From assembly GCF_021117345.1 (NCBI RefSeq), contig NZ_CP088261.1, positions 1,550,001 to 1,614,000 of the forward strand: a DNA stretch of 64,000 nucleotides, given 5' to 3'. The stretch comes from Microbacterium sp. cx-55 (GTDB taxonomy: Bacteria; Actinomycetota; Actinomycetes; Actinomycetales; Microbacteriaceae). Positions 48,298-56,638 of the stretch are shown in pieces. The notes beneath the pieces were generated by a model. The model had not been told where the DNA came from and searched no databases. It was given only the letters and a program-made list of their open reading frames with translations. Positions within the stretch are counted from its first letter, which is position 1. Every line of letters starts with the position of its first letter. A program made the translations under genes and the position numbers.

Positions 48298-48903
48298 CTA
48301 GCGGGGGGTCTGCAGGGTCGTTGGATCGTCGCCACGGCTGAGGTCGTCCCACGAGTCGACGGCATCGAGGGGTCCATCGGTTGTGCGTCGCGCGTCCCGA
48401 CGGGCGGCAGCCTCGTACTTGCGAGTCCCGCTCGGCCACCGCATCCCGGTCACGACGACGAAGACACCGACGGCGGCGAGGACGAGCGCCGCGAGCGCTG
48501 CGACGAAGGGCCACGCCGTCGTCGATGTCGACGACACGAGGTCGCCGACCGCCGAGTCGCCGGCGATCCCGGTGACCTCGGTGACGCTCGGGGTGATGGC
48601 CGATGCGGGCACCCCGACCAGGAGCGGCACGACCAGCGTCGCGAGCAGCACGGCGATCAGCACCGTGAGGAGGCCGAACACGAGCCGCAACGCGCGCCCG
48701 ACGATCGACAGCGCCGCGCCGAGAGCCAGTACGGCGAGGCTCAGCGGGGCGAGAACCGGGATGGCGGTGGCTCCCGCCACGGCGACATCCGACGTCGCGC
48801 CGCCGGTCAGCACCACGTGCACCCAGGTCTGGGTCGACGAGATGACGCCCGCGGCTCCCGCGAGGAGAGTCACAAGGACCGACGTCGAGCGGGCGCGCCG
48901 CAT
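48298..48903 (-). CDS. Trp biosynthesis-associated membrane protein
   Basis: Membrane protein of 201 residues with four hydrophobic helices (for example TSVLVTLLAGAAGVISS, APLSLAVLALGAALSIVG, VLIAVLLATLVVPLLVG and WPFVAALAALVLAAVGVFV) and a charged C-terminal tail. It matches the small family encoded between trpE and trpC in actinobacteria, annotated as tryptophan-associated; its biochemical role is unknown. The ATG at 48903 shares one base with the hisI stop (TGATG). The trpE gene that normally precedes it is absent here, hisI being the neighbour instead. Confidence 0.85.
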   Translation of the reverse strand: MRRARSTSVLVTLLAGAAGVISSTQTWVHVVLTGGATSDVAVAGATAIPVLAPLSLAVLALGAALSIVGRALRLVFGLLTVLIAVLLATLVVPLLVGVPASAITPSVTEVTGIAGDSAVGDLVSSTSTTAWPFVAALAALVLAAVGVFVVVTGMRWPSGTRKYEAAARRDARRTTDGPLDAVDSWDDLSRGDDPTTLQTPR

Positions 48904-49259
48904 CAGCGATCGCCGCGCACGGGGTCGAGGTCGTCGCTGTCGAAGCAGGTGCGGGTACCGGTGTGGCACGCGACCCCGACCTGATCGACGCGGACGAGGA
49001 TCGCGTCCCCGTCGCAGTCCAGGCGGGCGCCCTTCACCAGCTGCATGTGACCCGAGGTGTCGCCCTTGCGCCAGTACTCCTGGCGTGAGCGCGACCAGAA
49101 AGTCACCCGACCGGACGTGAGTGTGCGGCGGAGGGCCTCCGCATCCATCCATCCGAGCATCAGCACCTCACCGGTGTCGTACTGCTGGATGATCGCCGCC
49201 ACGAGTCCGTCGGCCGTGAACGTCACCCGGGAGATGCGCTCGTCGAGCGTCTCACTCAT
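48903..49259 (-). CDS. hisI: Phosphoribosyl-AMP cyclohydrolase
   Basis: Third step of histidine synthesis, opening the purine ring of phosphoribosyl-AMP. The protein has 118 residues and no fused hisE domain. Metal-binding cysteines and aspartates are in [29 protein letters not shown]. The [16 protein letters not shown] and [19 protein letters not shown] motifs are canonical. The ATG at 49259 overlaps the hisF stop (ATGA). The separate hisE gene lies two genes upstream in the same operon. Confidence 0.96.
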   Translation of the reverse strand: MSETLDERISRVTFTADGLVAAIIQQYDTGEVLMLGWMDAEALRRTLTSGRVTFWSRSRQEYWRKGDTSGHMQLVKGARLDCDGDAILVRVDQVGVACHTGTRTCFDSDDLDPVRGDR

Positions 49260-50020
49260 GCGCGCACCTCGATTCCGGCGTCGGTCAGGGCGGACTTCAC
49301 GTCGCCGACCGTCAGCTGCGCGGAGTGGAAGACGGATGCGGCGAGCACCGCATCCGCGCCGGCCTGGATCGCGGGGGCGAAGTCCTCGGCCGCACCGGCA
49401 CCGCCCGACGCGATCACGGGCACCCGCGCGATCTCGCGCATCAGCGTGACCAGCTCGAGGTCGAACCCGTCCTTGGTGCCGTCGGCGTCGATCGAATTCA
49501 CGAGCAGCTCACCGGCGCCGCGTTCGATGGCTTCCTGCGCCCACTCGACGGCATCGAGCGTGGTCAGGGTCCGGCCTCCGTGCGTCGTCACGACGAAACC
49601 CGACGGCGTGAGCGGCGCGCGCTTCACGTCGAGCGAAAGAACGAGCACCTGCGCACCGAAGCGGTCGGCGATTTCGTCGATGAGAGCGGGACGGGCGATG
49701 GCCGCCGAGTTCACGCCCACCTTGTCGGCGCCCACCCCGAGCAGACGCGCGACATCCTCCGCGGAGCGCACTCCCCCGCCGACCGTCAACGGGATGAACA
49801 CCTCTTCGGCGGTGCGACGCACCACGTCGTACGTGGTGGCGCGCTCGTCGACCGTCGCCGTCACATCGAGGAAGGTGAGTTCGTCAGCGCCCTGCTCGAA
49901 GTAGAGCCGCGCAAGTTCGACCGGGTCGCCCATATCGCGGAGATTCTCGAAGTTGACGCCCTTCACCACGCGCCCGGCGGCCACGTCCAGGCACGGGATG
50001 ACCCGGCAGACGAGGCTCAT
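49256..50020 (-). CDS. hisF: Imidazole glycerol phosphate synthase, cyclase subunit
   Basis: TIM-barrel cyclase (254 residues) that uses ammonia from HisH to form imidazole glycerol phosphate and AICAR. The catalytic aspartates are in [16 protein letters not shown] (Asp11 type) and [16 protein letters not shown] (Asp130 type). The phosphate-binding segments [15 protein letters not shown] and [11 protein letters not shown] are also present. The ATG at 50020 shares a base with the hisG stop; the frame continues upstream, but only over hisG. Its glutaminase partner hisH is not in this window. Confidence 0.97.
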   Translation of the reverse strand: MSLVCRVIPCLDVAAGRVVKGVNFENLRDMGDPVELARLYFEQGADELTFLDVTATVDERATTYDVVRRTAEEVFIPLTVGGGVRSAEDVARLLGVGADKVGVNSAAIARPALIDEIADRFGAQVLVLSLDVKRAPLTPSGFVVTTHGGRTLTTLDAVEWAQEAIERGAGELLVNSIDADGTKDGFDLELVTLMREIARVPVIASGGAGAAEDFAPAIQAGADAVLAASVFHSAQLTVGDVKSALTDAGIEVRA

Positions 50021-50862
50021 CAGAGCCTCGCGGCGTGGATTTCGGTGACCAGGATGGCGCGCGCGCCAATGGCGTAGAGCTCGTCCATTACCTGATTCAC
50101 GTTCTTCCGCGGGCTCATCACCCGAACGGCCACCCACGCGGGGTCGCGCAGCGGCGAGATCGTGGGCGACTCGATGCCGGGCGCGACCGCGATCGCGGCG
50201 TCGATGAGTTCGACCGGGAGGTCGTAGTCCACCAGCACGTAGCGCTGCGCAACGAGCACTCCGCGCAGGCGACGCAGCAGCGTGTCGAGTCCGGCGGGCT
50301 CTTCGGGGCCAGTGATGAGCACCGCATCCGACTCGAGCAGGACAGGACCGAAGATCTCCAGCCCCGCCTGGCGGAGCGTGGTACCGGTCGAGACCACATC
50401 GGCGACCGCATCCGCAACGCCCAGTTCGACCGCGGACTCCACCGCACCGTCGAGCGGGACGAGGTCGACAGCGATGCCCTGCTCGTCGAGATATGCGTCG
50501 ACGAGGCCCGGGTACGCGGTCGCGACCCGCACGCCGTCGAGATCCTTCAGCTCGTGGAAGCGCCCCGGAGGCGCCGCGAAGCGGAACGTCGACCCGCCGA
50601 AACCGAGAGCCTCGATCTCGCGGGCGCCCGGCATCCGGGCATCGAGCAGCAGGTCGCGCCCGGTGATGCCGACATCCAGCGCTCCCGAGCCGACGTAGGT
50701 CGCGATGTCCTTCGGACGGAGGTAGAAGAACTCGACATCGTTGACCGGGTCGATCACGTGCAGGTCTTTGGGGTCGCGGCGACCGGTGTACCCGGCCTCG
50801 GCCAGCATGGCGTGCGACGTCTCAGCCAGTGAACCCTTGTTGGGCACGGCGATTCTCAGCAT
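50020..50862 (-). CDS. hisG: ATP phosphoribosyltransferase (long form)
   Basis: First and committed step of histidine synthesis, joining ATP and PRPP. At 280 residues it is the long HisG type with a C-terminal regulatory domain of the ACT-like kind that binds histidine, so feedback inhibition is expected. Features are [13 protein letters not shown] at the start, [12 protein letters not shown], a PRPP-binding loop [19 protein letters not shown] and the C-terminal [24 protein letters not shown]. The ATG at 50862 has an AAAG-type weak ribosome-binding site. hisE ends 42 bases upstream. Confidence 0.96.
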   Translation of the reverse strand: MLRIAVPNKGSLAETSHAMLAEAGYTGRRDPKDLHVIDPVNDVEFFYLRPKDIATYVGSGALDVGITGRDLLLDARMPGAREIEALGFGGSTFRFAAPPGRFHELKDLDGVRVATAYPGLVDAYLDEQGIAVDLVPLDGAVESAVELGVADAVADVVSTGTTLRQAGLEIFGPVLLESDAVLITGPEEPAGLDTLLRRLRGVLVAQRYVLVDYDLPVELIDAAIAVAPGIESPTISPLRDPAWVAVRVMSPRKNVNQVMDELYAIGARAILVTEIHAARL

Positions 50863-50904
50863 GGGGAAAGACTCTCTCGAAAAGTGCGGACGGAGGGATG
50901 CCGG

Positions 50905-51168
50905 TCACAGATGTCGGTAGACGTCCTGCAGCGTGAGGTTCTTCGCCAGCATCATCACCTGCAGGTGGTAGAGGAGCTGGGAGATCTCTTCTGCGGCAGC
51001 ATCCGTCGACTCGTACTCGGCGGCCATCCACACTTCGGCGGCTTCTTCGACGATCTTCTTGCCGATCGTGTGCACCCCGGCGTCGAGCTCGGCGATCGTG
51101 CCGGAACCAGCGGGTCGGGTGCGTGCCTTCTCGCTGAGCTCCGCGAATAGATCGTCGAACGTCTTCAC
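50905..51168 (-). CDS. hisE: Phosphoribosyl-ATP pyrophosphatase
   Basis: Second step of histidine synthesis, removing pyrophosphate from phosphoribosyl-ATP. The protein has 87 residues and the MazG-like helical fold, with [14 protein letters not shown] and the metal-binding motif [18 protein letters not shown], then [25 protein letters not shown] at 51168 is chosen because it begins the conserved sequence and a TACCCT box lies 6 bases upstream. A longer frame upstream reads unlike the family. Confidence 0.95.
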   Translation of the reverse strand: MKTFDDLFAELSEKARTRPAGSGTIAELDAGVHTIGKKIVEEAAEVWMAAEYESTDAAAEEISQLLYHLQVMMLAKNLTLQDVYRHL

Positions 51169-51180
51169 TGGTCCAGGGTA
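51169..51180 (-). promoter_or_regulatory. Predicted leaderless promoter of hisE (his-trp operon)
   Basis: Minus-strand TACCCT (51180-51175) with 6 bases to the GTG at 51168. It could give the his-trp genes their own transcript separate from rpe. Confidence 0.5.
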
Positions 51181-51232
51181 TCGAACCGGGAGGACCCCTC
51201 GGACCGGATGACCGCGGCGGCGTGCGCCGGAG

Positions 51233-51910
51233 CTACGCGGCCCCGTGCAGGTGAGCCCGCGCGGCCGCCGTGCGAAGCCCCGCGATGGCGTTGTCGGGAT
51301 CGTCCGCACCGAACACGGCGGATCCGGCGACGAACGTATCGGCGCCGGCCGCGGCGGCCTGAGCGATCGTCGACTCGCCGATCCCCCCGTCGACCTGCAG
51401 CCACACGGCAGAGTCCCGACGACGCGCTTCTGCGGCCAGCGTGCGAAGCTTCGGCATGGTCTCGGGCATGAACGACTGTCCGCCGAAGCCCGGCTCGACC
51501 GTCATCACGAGCACCTGATCGAACTCGGGAAGAACCTCGAGCAGCGCGTCGACCGGGGTTCCGGGCTTCACGGCGACACCGGCGCGCGCCCCGATCGCAC
51601 GCAACCGCCGGGCCAGCGCGACCGCATCGTCCGCGGCCTCGAGGTGGAACGTGACCGACGCCGCGCCGAGCTCGGCGTACTCGGGAGCCCACCGGTCGGG
51701 ATCCTCGATCATGAGATGGACGTCCAGCGGCACGGGACTCGTCTCCTGAATACGACCCACCATCTGCGGACCGAACGTCAGGTTGGGCACGAAGTGGTTG
51801 TCCATCACGTCGACGTGCACGAAGTCTGCAGAGGCGATGCGGGCGAGTTCGGCCTGCATGTTCACGAAGTCGGCGGCGAGGATCGACGGGTTGATGCGGA
51901 GATCGGTCAC
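51233..51910 (-). CDS. rpe: Ribulose-phosphate 3-epimerase
   Basis: Pentose phosphate enzyme (225 residues) that interconverts ribulose 5-phosphate and xylulose 5-phosphate. It has [10 protein letters not shown], the metal-binding [16 protein letters not shown] and [26 protein letters not shown] and [12 protein letters not shown]. All match the TIM-barrel family with its His/Asp metal site. GTG at 51910 has a GATAAT box 6 bases upstream. rpe lies between the repeat doublet 3-4 and hisE on the same strand; rpe also follows fmt and the rsmB homologue in Mycobacterium. Confidence 0.96.
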   Translation of the reverse strand: MTDLRINPSILAADFVNMQAELARIASADFVHVDVMDNHFVPNLTFGPQMVGRIQETSPVPLDVHLMIEDPDRWAPEYAELGAASVTFHLEAADDAVALARRLRAIGARAGVAVKPGTPVDALLEVLPEFDQVLVMTVEPGFGGQSFMPETMPKLRTLAAEARRRDSAVWLQVDGGIGESTIAQAAAAGADTFVAGSAVFGADDPDNAIAGLRTAAARAHLHGAA

Positions 51911-51922
51911 GCGTCCATTATC
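51911..51922 (-). promoter_or_regulatory. Predicted leaderless promoter of rpe
   Basis: Minus-strand GATAAT (51922-51917) with 6 bases to the GTG at 51910. It is just downstream of repeat copies 3 and 4 in the direction of transcription. Confidence 0.5.
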
Positions 51923-51958
51923 CCCGGGTGGTCGCCGCCCAACCGCGGGGTCGTCGCG

Positions 51959-52025
51959 ACAACTCCTCCACGTGGGGCCCCGGCGGTGTCGGTGGCCCCG
52001 GGGTTACCGGTTTTGGAGGAGTTGT
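51959..52025. repeat. 67-bp inverted-repeat element, copy 3
   Basis: Perfect 12-bp terminal inverted repeat ACAACTCCTCCA (51959-51970) and TGGAGGAGTTGT (52014-52025), extended to 14 bp by CG on each side, with a core of 43 bases. It lies in the 310-bp gap between rsmB and rpe. The core resembles copy 4. The rest of the gap has no gene that I can support. Confidence 0.88.
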
Positions 52026-52084
52026 CGAGTCGCGAGCTCGGAGCGGGCGCAGCGCGGGCGGCCGGTTCTCCCGAGCCGCGCGCG

Positions 52085-52152
52085 ACAACTCCTCCACGTG
52101 GGGCCCTGGCGGCGCCGGTGGACCCCCGGGTTACCGGTTTTGGAGGAGTTGT
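52085..52152. repeat. 68-bp inverted-repeat element, copy 4
   Basis: Perfect 12-bp terminal inverted repeat at 52085-52096 and 52141-52152 with a core of 44 bases, 59 bases from copy 3. Its core is clearly related to copy 3: CGTGGGGCC at the left and GGGTTACCGGTTT at the right are shared. Confidence 0.88.
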
Positions 52153-52220
52153 CGAGTCGCAAGCCCGGCGCGGGCACAGTGCGGGGCGGCATCCGCGCGT
52201 CGGCGCGGACCGCGAGCGGG

Positions 52221-53591
52221 TCAGCGTCGGCGGAGGAGGCTCAGGAACATGGCGTCCGTGCCGTGCCGGTGCGGCCACAGCTGCGCACGCCCCGATCCGT
52301 CGGCGGGCGTCGGCAGATCCAGCGGCGTGCGCGCCACCGCCTGCACGGCCGCGCGTGCGTCCAATTCCTCCAGCTCATCGCCCCACTCGCGACGCGCCTC
52401 CGCGACGACCCCCACGGTCTCGGCGAGGTGCGGCGAGCACGTCACGTACGCGACGATCCCGCCGGGGCGGAGTGCGCCGATCGCGGCCGACAGCAGTTCG
52501 GACTGGAGCGCGGTGAGCTCCGCGACGTCGGCGGCGGACTTCCGCCAGCGGGCCTCCGGGCGACGGCGCAGCGCGCCGAGGCCCGTGCAGGGCGCATCGA
52601 CGAGGATGCGGTCGTACGACCCGGGCACCAGGGCGGCGCGCTCCCGACCGTCGAGCTCGCTCACCGGAACGTCAGCGGGTACGCCCGCCAGCGCCGCACG
52701 CACGAGCCCCGCCCGCGCGTGGGAGATCTCGTTCGCCTCGAGATGGGCACCGTGCGCGAGCGCCTCCGCGGCGAGCAGGGCGGTCTTCCCGCCGGGGCCG
52801 GCGCACAGATCGAACCAGCGTTCGCCGTCGCGCACCGGCACGACGCGTGAGAGCGCGAGAGCGACCAGCTGCGAACCCTCGTCCTGCACGCGGATGCGGC
52901 CACCCGCTGCCGCCATCACGCCGGCAGGGTCGCCGCCGGCCGAGAGCGCCCCCACCGGGGAGTACACGGTCGGCGCGAGATCCGCGGGACGCGTGGCGAG
53001 CCCCGGAAGAACCGCCAGTGCCACTCGCGGCGACGCGTTGTCGGCCCGCAGCAGTTCGTCGAGCTCGTCTGCGCGTCCTTCCGCTGCGAGAGCGCGACGG
53101 AAGGCGCGGAGGATCCACACGGGATGCGAGGTCGTGAGGCTCAGGCGTTCGTCGGCGGATCGCGCCGACGCCTCGATGCGAGCGATCCACTCCCCCGGTG
53201 TGTCGCGGGAGATCCGGCGCAGAACGGCGTTCGCGAAGCCGGTGGGGCCGGGGCCCGCCACCGCGCGGACGAGCGCGACGGTCTCGTGCACCGCCGCGTG
53301 GGAGGCGATCCGCGTGGAGAGCAGCTGGTGGGTACCGAGCCGAAGCGCGTCGAGGACGTCGGGGTCGATCGCCTCCGGTTCGCGCCCCGCGGCGGACGCG
53401 ATGATCGCGTCGTAGGTGCCCTGCCGCCGCAGGGTGCCGTAGGTCAGCTCGGTCGCGAGCCCGGCATCCTGCGAGTTCAGCCCCGCGCGTTCGATCTCGA
53501 TCGGAAGCAGCAGGTTGGCGTACGCCTCATCGGCGTGCACCGCCCGAATCGTCTCGTACGCGACGCGACGAGGTCCGCGCGTGACGCTCAC
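52221..53591 (-). CDS. rsmB: 16S rRNA (cytosine-967 C5)-methyltransferase RsmB
   Basis: RNA methyltransferase (456 residues) that acts on 16S rRNA. An N-terminal NusB-like RNA-binding domain (about 1-150: RVAYETIRAVHADEAYANLLLP and LNSQDAGLATELTYGTLRR) is followed by a SAM-dependent domain with DLCAGPGGKTALLA, the catalytic cysteine in VDAPCTGLGALRRRPEARW and the second cysteine in AYVTCSPHLAETVGVV. GTG at 53591 overlaps the fmt stop (GTGA). In Mycobacterium the equivalent fmu gene also sits between fmt and rpe. Downstream is the repeat doublet 3-4. Confidence 0.94.
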   Translation of the reverse strand: MSVTRGPRRVAYETIRAVHADEAYANLLLPIEIERAGLNSQDAGLATELTYGTLRRQGTYDAIIASAAGREPEAIDPDVLDALRLGTHQLLSTRIASHAAVHETVALVRAVAGPGPTGFANAVLRRISRDTPGEWIARIEASARSADERLSLTTSHPVWILRAFRRALAAEGRADELDELLRADNASPRVALAVLPGLATRPADLAPTVYSPVGALSAGGDPAGVMAAAGGRIRVQDEGSQLVALALSRVVPVRDGERWFDLCAGPGGKTALLAAEALAHGAHLEANEISHARAGLVRAALAGVPADVPVSELDGRERAALVPGSYDRILVDAPCTGLGALRRRPEARWRKSAADVAELTALQSELLSAAIGALRPGGIVAYVTCSPHLAETVGVVAEARREWGDELEELDARAAVQAVARTPLDLPTPADGSGRAQLWPHRHGTDAMFLSLLRRR

Positions 53592-54508
53592 GAGCCGACC
53601 ACCGGTTCGGCCGAGCGGATTCCTCGATACCAGTCCCCGGCCGCCATGGCGGATTTTCCGGCGGGCTGAACGCGGGCGAGAACGAGCGGGTCGGTGCCCG
53701 TGCCCACCCGAATGGCGGACCCGTCCAGCGCCAGCCGACCGGGAGCGAGTGCGGACTCCGCGTCGGCGCGATGCAGCTCGATCACTTTCACCCGCGCGCC
53801 CTCCAGCGTCGTGAACGCACCGGGTTCGGGAGTCGTGCCGCGCCACCGGGCGAGGATCTCGTCGGCGGGTCGGGTCCAGTCCAGTCGCCCGTCCTCGGCG
53901 GTGAGCTTGGGCGCGTACGTCGGTTCGCCGGACTGCGGCACGGCGCGCGCGGTGCCGGCGGCGATCTGGTCGACCACCCGGTGCAAGAGCTCGGCGCCCT
54001 GTTCGGCGAGGTCGGCGAGCACGCGGTCTGCCGTCGCGAGCGGCGGCACCCGATAGCGGATCTCGTCGAAGACATCGCCGGCGTCCAGAGCCGCGACGAG
54101 CTGGAACACGCCGGCACCGATCACGGAGTCGCCCGCGACGAGGGCGCGCTGCACGGGTGCTGCTCCCCGCCAGGCCGGGAGCAGAGAGAAGTGCAGATTG
54201 ATCCACCCGTGCCGCGGCGTCGACAGCAGCGGTTCGCGCACGAGGCCGCCGTACGCGACGATCACCCCCAGGTCGGGCGCGAGACGGGCGATCTCGGCCG
54301 TCGCCGCATCGTCGAGTCGATCCGTCTTGACGACCGGCAGACCGAGGTCGGTGGCGGCCTGTGCGACGGATGACGGCGTGAGCACGCGCTTGCGGCCCAG
54401 CGGCGCGTCGGTGCGCGTGACGACCGCGGCGACGTCGTGGGCGGATGCGGCGAGCACCCGCAGAGAGGGGACAGCCGCATCCGGCGTCCCTGCGAAAACG
54501 AGACGCAT
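53588..54508 (-). CDS. fmt: Methionyl-tRNA formyltransferase
   Basis: Formylates initiator methionyl-tRNA with 10-formyltetrahydrofolate; 306 residues. Features are MRLVFAGTPDAAVPSLRVL, VVTRTDAPLGRKR (tRNA-binding region), the catalytic core NLHFSLLPAWRGAAPVQRAL containing Asn-His, and DEIRYRVPP, where Asp is expected to act. The C-terminal beta-barrel domain for tRNA binding is complete. The ATG at 54508 opens 8 bases after the priA stop. Confidence 0.96.
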   Translation of the reverse strand: MRLVFAGTPDAAVPSLRVLAASAHDVAAVVTRTDAPLGRKRVLTPSSVAQAATDLGLPVVKTDRLDDAATAEIARLAPDLGVIVAYGGLVREPLLSTPRHGWINLHFSLLPAWRGAAPVQRALVAGDSVIGAGVFQLVAALDAGDVFDEIRYRVPPLATADRVLADLAEQGAELLHRVVDQIAAGTARAVPQSGEPTYAPKLTAEDGRLDWTRPADEILARWRGTTPEPGAFTTLEGARVKVIELHRADAESALAPGRLALDGSAIRVGTGTDPLVLARVQPAGKSAMAAGDWYRGIRSAEPVVGS

Positions 54509-54516
54509 GACGCTCC

Positions 54517-56637
54517 TCACAGATCGGGGTCGGGCACGTCGACCCGCACTCTGAGTGTATTGCGCGCCGCAACCGCGGCCCGTCCCTTCGCCCGGCTGCG
54601 GCGCCCGGCGACCGCCTCGGCGACGACCGATGCGCGAAGGGTCTGGGCCACGGCTCGTCCGTGCGCGTAGTCGAATCGGACGAGAGCGCGCACCCGCGGG
54701 ACGTCGTCGCTCGGGATCGGCACCGGGCCCACGACCGCGTCGGCGGTGAGTTCGTGCACATCGCGGGCGAGCGCCGAGAGAGCGCCGTCCACGGCCGGGC
54801 GGGTTCCTTCGACGACCGCCACGCGAACGGTCGGCGGCATCTTCAGCGGGGCGCGCTCCGCCAACTCGGATCGGGCATAGGCGGGCTGGGTCCAGGTCGC
54901 CAGGGCGCGGGCGACGGCGCCCGCCACCCCCGTTAGCATCACGGGAGAGCCGGGAGCCGCGAGGGCAGCGGCGTTCGACCACCAGCGCAGGCAGGACTCC
55001 GTGATCCGCAGGTCCTCGGCGAGCAGCATCCGGTCGCCGTCGAGGAGGAGAACGGCGCGGTACCCGCCGTCGGCGACCGGTTCGGCGCCGCGCGTCGCGA
55101 CGACGAGGGCGGGGCGCGCGTCGACGCGCAGCAGGGCATGGTCGCGGTCGGCGAGGATGACCCGGGTGTTCGGGAAGGCCCGGCCGAGTTCGTCGGCGGT
55201 GCGCTCACTGCCCGAGGAGGCGAGGCGCATCTCGGTCGCCGAGCAGTGCGGGCAGACCCAACCCGCGATTCCGCGGCCGCACCAACCGCACTCGGGGGCG
55301 CGCCCGTGCCCCCGCACGCGCAGCGGGCCGGTGCAGTGCACGCAGCGCGCCGGATGCCGGCACGACGAGCACACGACCACCGGTGCGTATCCCGGCCGCG
55401 CGACCTGGACGAGCACCGGACCGGAGGCGAGGGCCTCCCGCACCGCCGCGAACGCGCTGGAGGGGATCCGTGCCTGGGTGGGCGCGTCGGATGTGGCGGT
55501 CAGCACGACGCGCGGAGACTGCCGACGGCGCGCGGGCACGTCGCGGAGCCAGCCCAGGCCCACCAGACGCTCCACGTCGGTCGTGCGGGTGTGCCCGAGG
55601 ATGAGCAGCGCCGATGCCTCCAGCTCCTGACGGACGAGTGCGGCGTCCCGGGCGTGCACGCCCGGACTCAGCGGTTCGGCGAGCAGCGGATCGCCGTCGT
55701 CCCAGATCACGACGAGCCCGAGCGCCGCGACGGGGGCGTACACCGCCGACCGATTGCCGACGACGACGCAGGGGGCATCGCTGAGGGTGCGGAGGTACGC
55801 CGCATACCGCGCCGGCCCGGACTGGCGCGCGTCGACGGGCACAACCGCGTCGACCGGCAGCTTGCCCTCGAGCGCGGAAACGACCTGCTCCTGGTCGCGG
55901 TGATCCGGCACCACAATGACGACGCTGCGGCCGGCCGCGAGGGTGACCGCTGCGGCCGCCGCGACGAGCACGGCCCACGCCCCGACCGTGCGACCCTCCC
56001 CGATGACGACGGGTCGGGGCGGTGCGTCGAGCGCCATTCGCTCGCGATCCGTTAACCCGGGGCGCAGCGTCGGGAATGCGTCGAGCACGTCTTCGGCGGC
56101 GCGCACCACCTCGGGCGCGACGACGGGCGCCGTCGGCGGCTCCCGCAGCAGCCAGGACTTCTCAGCTCGCACCATCCGCTTCGGTACCGCGAGTCGGAGG
56201 ACATCGGATGCGGACCCCGCCGCCCGGTCGGCAACCTTCCGCGCCAGCTCGTACAGCCCGCCCGGCAGCACCGGCACCGGCGAGATGACGGAGTCGAGCT
56301 CGGAGAGCGGGCGCTGACTCGGCTCAGACCAGGCGCGTTCGACCACGAAGCCGTCGATCATCCGGCCCGCGCTGCGCAGCGGAACCTTCACCCGCACGCC
56401 GGGCTGCGCGTCCGCATCGAGGTCGGGCGGGACCGCGTAGTCGAACAGGCGGTCGAGCTGGGGCAGCGGGCTGTCCAGCAGCACACGGGCGATCGGGCGG
56501 GCGGATGCCGACGGCGGCGCAGCGGCGGCCGTATCCGATTCCGCCGCGCCACCTGCGGCCGCATCCGATGCCTTCGCGTCGACTGTCGCGTCGCCGCCCG
56601 CCGCATCGTCTGCGGTCTCGGTCGCCCCCGCCGTCAC
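54517..56637 (-). CDS. priA: PriA-like primosomal protein with degenerate helicase motifs
   Basis: Homologue of the replication-restart protein PriA, 706 residues. The N-terminal 3' DNA-binding domain (about 60-150: RVLLDSPLPQLDRLFDYAVPP) and the zinc-binding cysteines CSSCRHPARCVHC/CGWCGRGIAGWVCPHC are intact. The helicase motifs are not: where GxGKT is expected the sequence reads GEGRTVGAW, and where DEEH is expected it reads WDDGDPLL. ATP hydrolysis is therefore unlikely, as reported for mycobacterial PriA, and the protein may act as a structural loader. GTG at 56637 starts 1 base after the metK stop. The N-terminal ~45 residues are low-complexity Ala/Asp-rich. Confidence 0.92.
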   Translation of the reverse strand: MTAGATETADDAAGGDATVDAKASDAAAGGAAESDTAAAAPPSASARPIARVLLDSPLPQLDRLFDYAVPPDLDADAQPGVRVKVPLRSAGRMIDGFVVERAWSEPSQRPLSELDSVISPVPVLPGGLYELARKVADRAAGSASDVLRLAVPKRMVRAEKSWLLREPPTAPVVAPEVVRAAEDVLDAFPTLRPGLTDRERMALDAPPRPVVIGEGRTVGAWAVLVAAAAAVTLAAGRSVVIVVPDHRDQEQVVSALEGKLPVDAVVPVDARQSGPARYAAYLRTLSDAPCVVVGNRSAVYAPVAALGLVVIWDDGDPLLAEPLSPGVHARDAALVRQELEASALLILGHTRTTDVERLVGLGWLRDVPARRRQSPRVVLTATSDAPTQARIPSSAFAAVREALASGPVLVQVARPGYAPVVVCSSCRHPARCVHCTGPLRVRGHGRAPECGWCGRGIAGWVCPHCSATEMRLASSGSERTADELGRAFPNTRVILADRDHALLRVDARPALVVATRGAEPVADGGYRAVLLLDGDRMLLAEDLRITESCLRWWSNAAALAAPGSPVMLTGVAGAVARALATWTQPAYARSELAERAPLKMPPTVRVAVVEGTRPAVDGALSALARDVHELTADAVVGPVPIPSDDVPRVRALVRFDYAHGRAVAQTLRASVVAEAVAGRRSRAKGRAAVAARNTLRVRVDVPDPDL

Positions 56638-56638
56638 G

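Noticed and set aside
44953..52152. CRISPR array or integron-like cassette for the 67-bp repeats
   Set aside because: Repeats come as two separate doublets 7 kb apart with genes between, each repeat is an inverted pair rather than a direct repeat, and there are no cas genes, integrase or regular spacer arrays.
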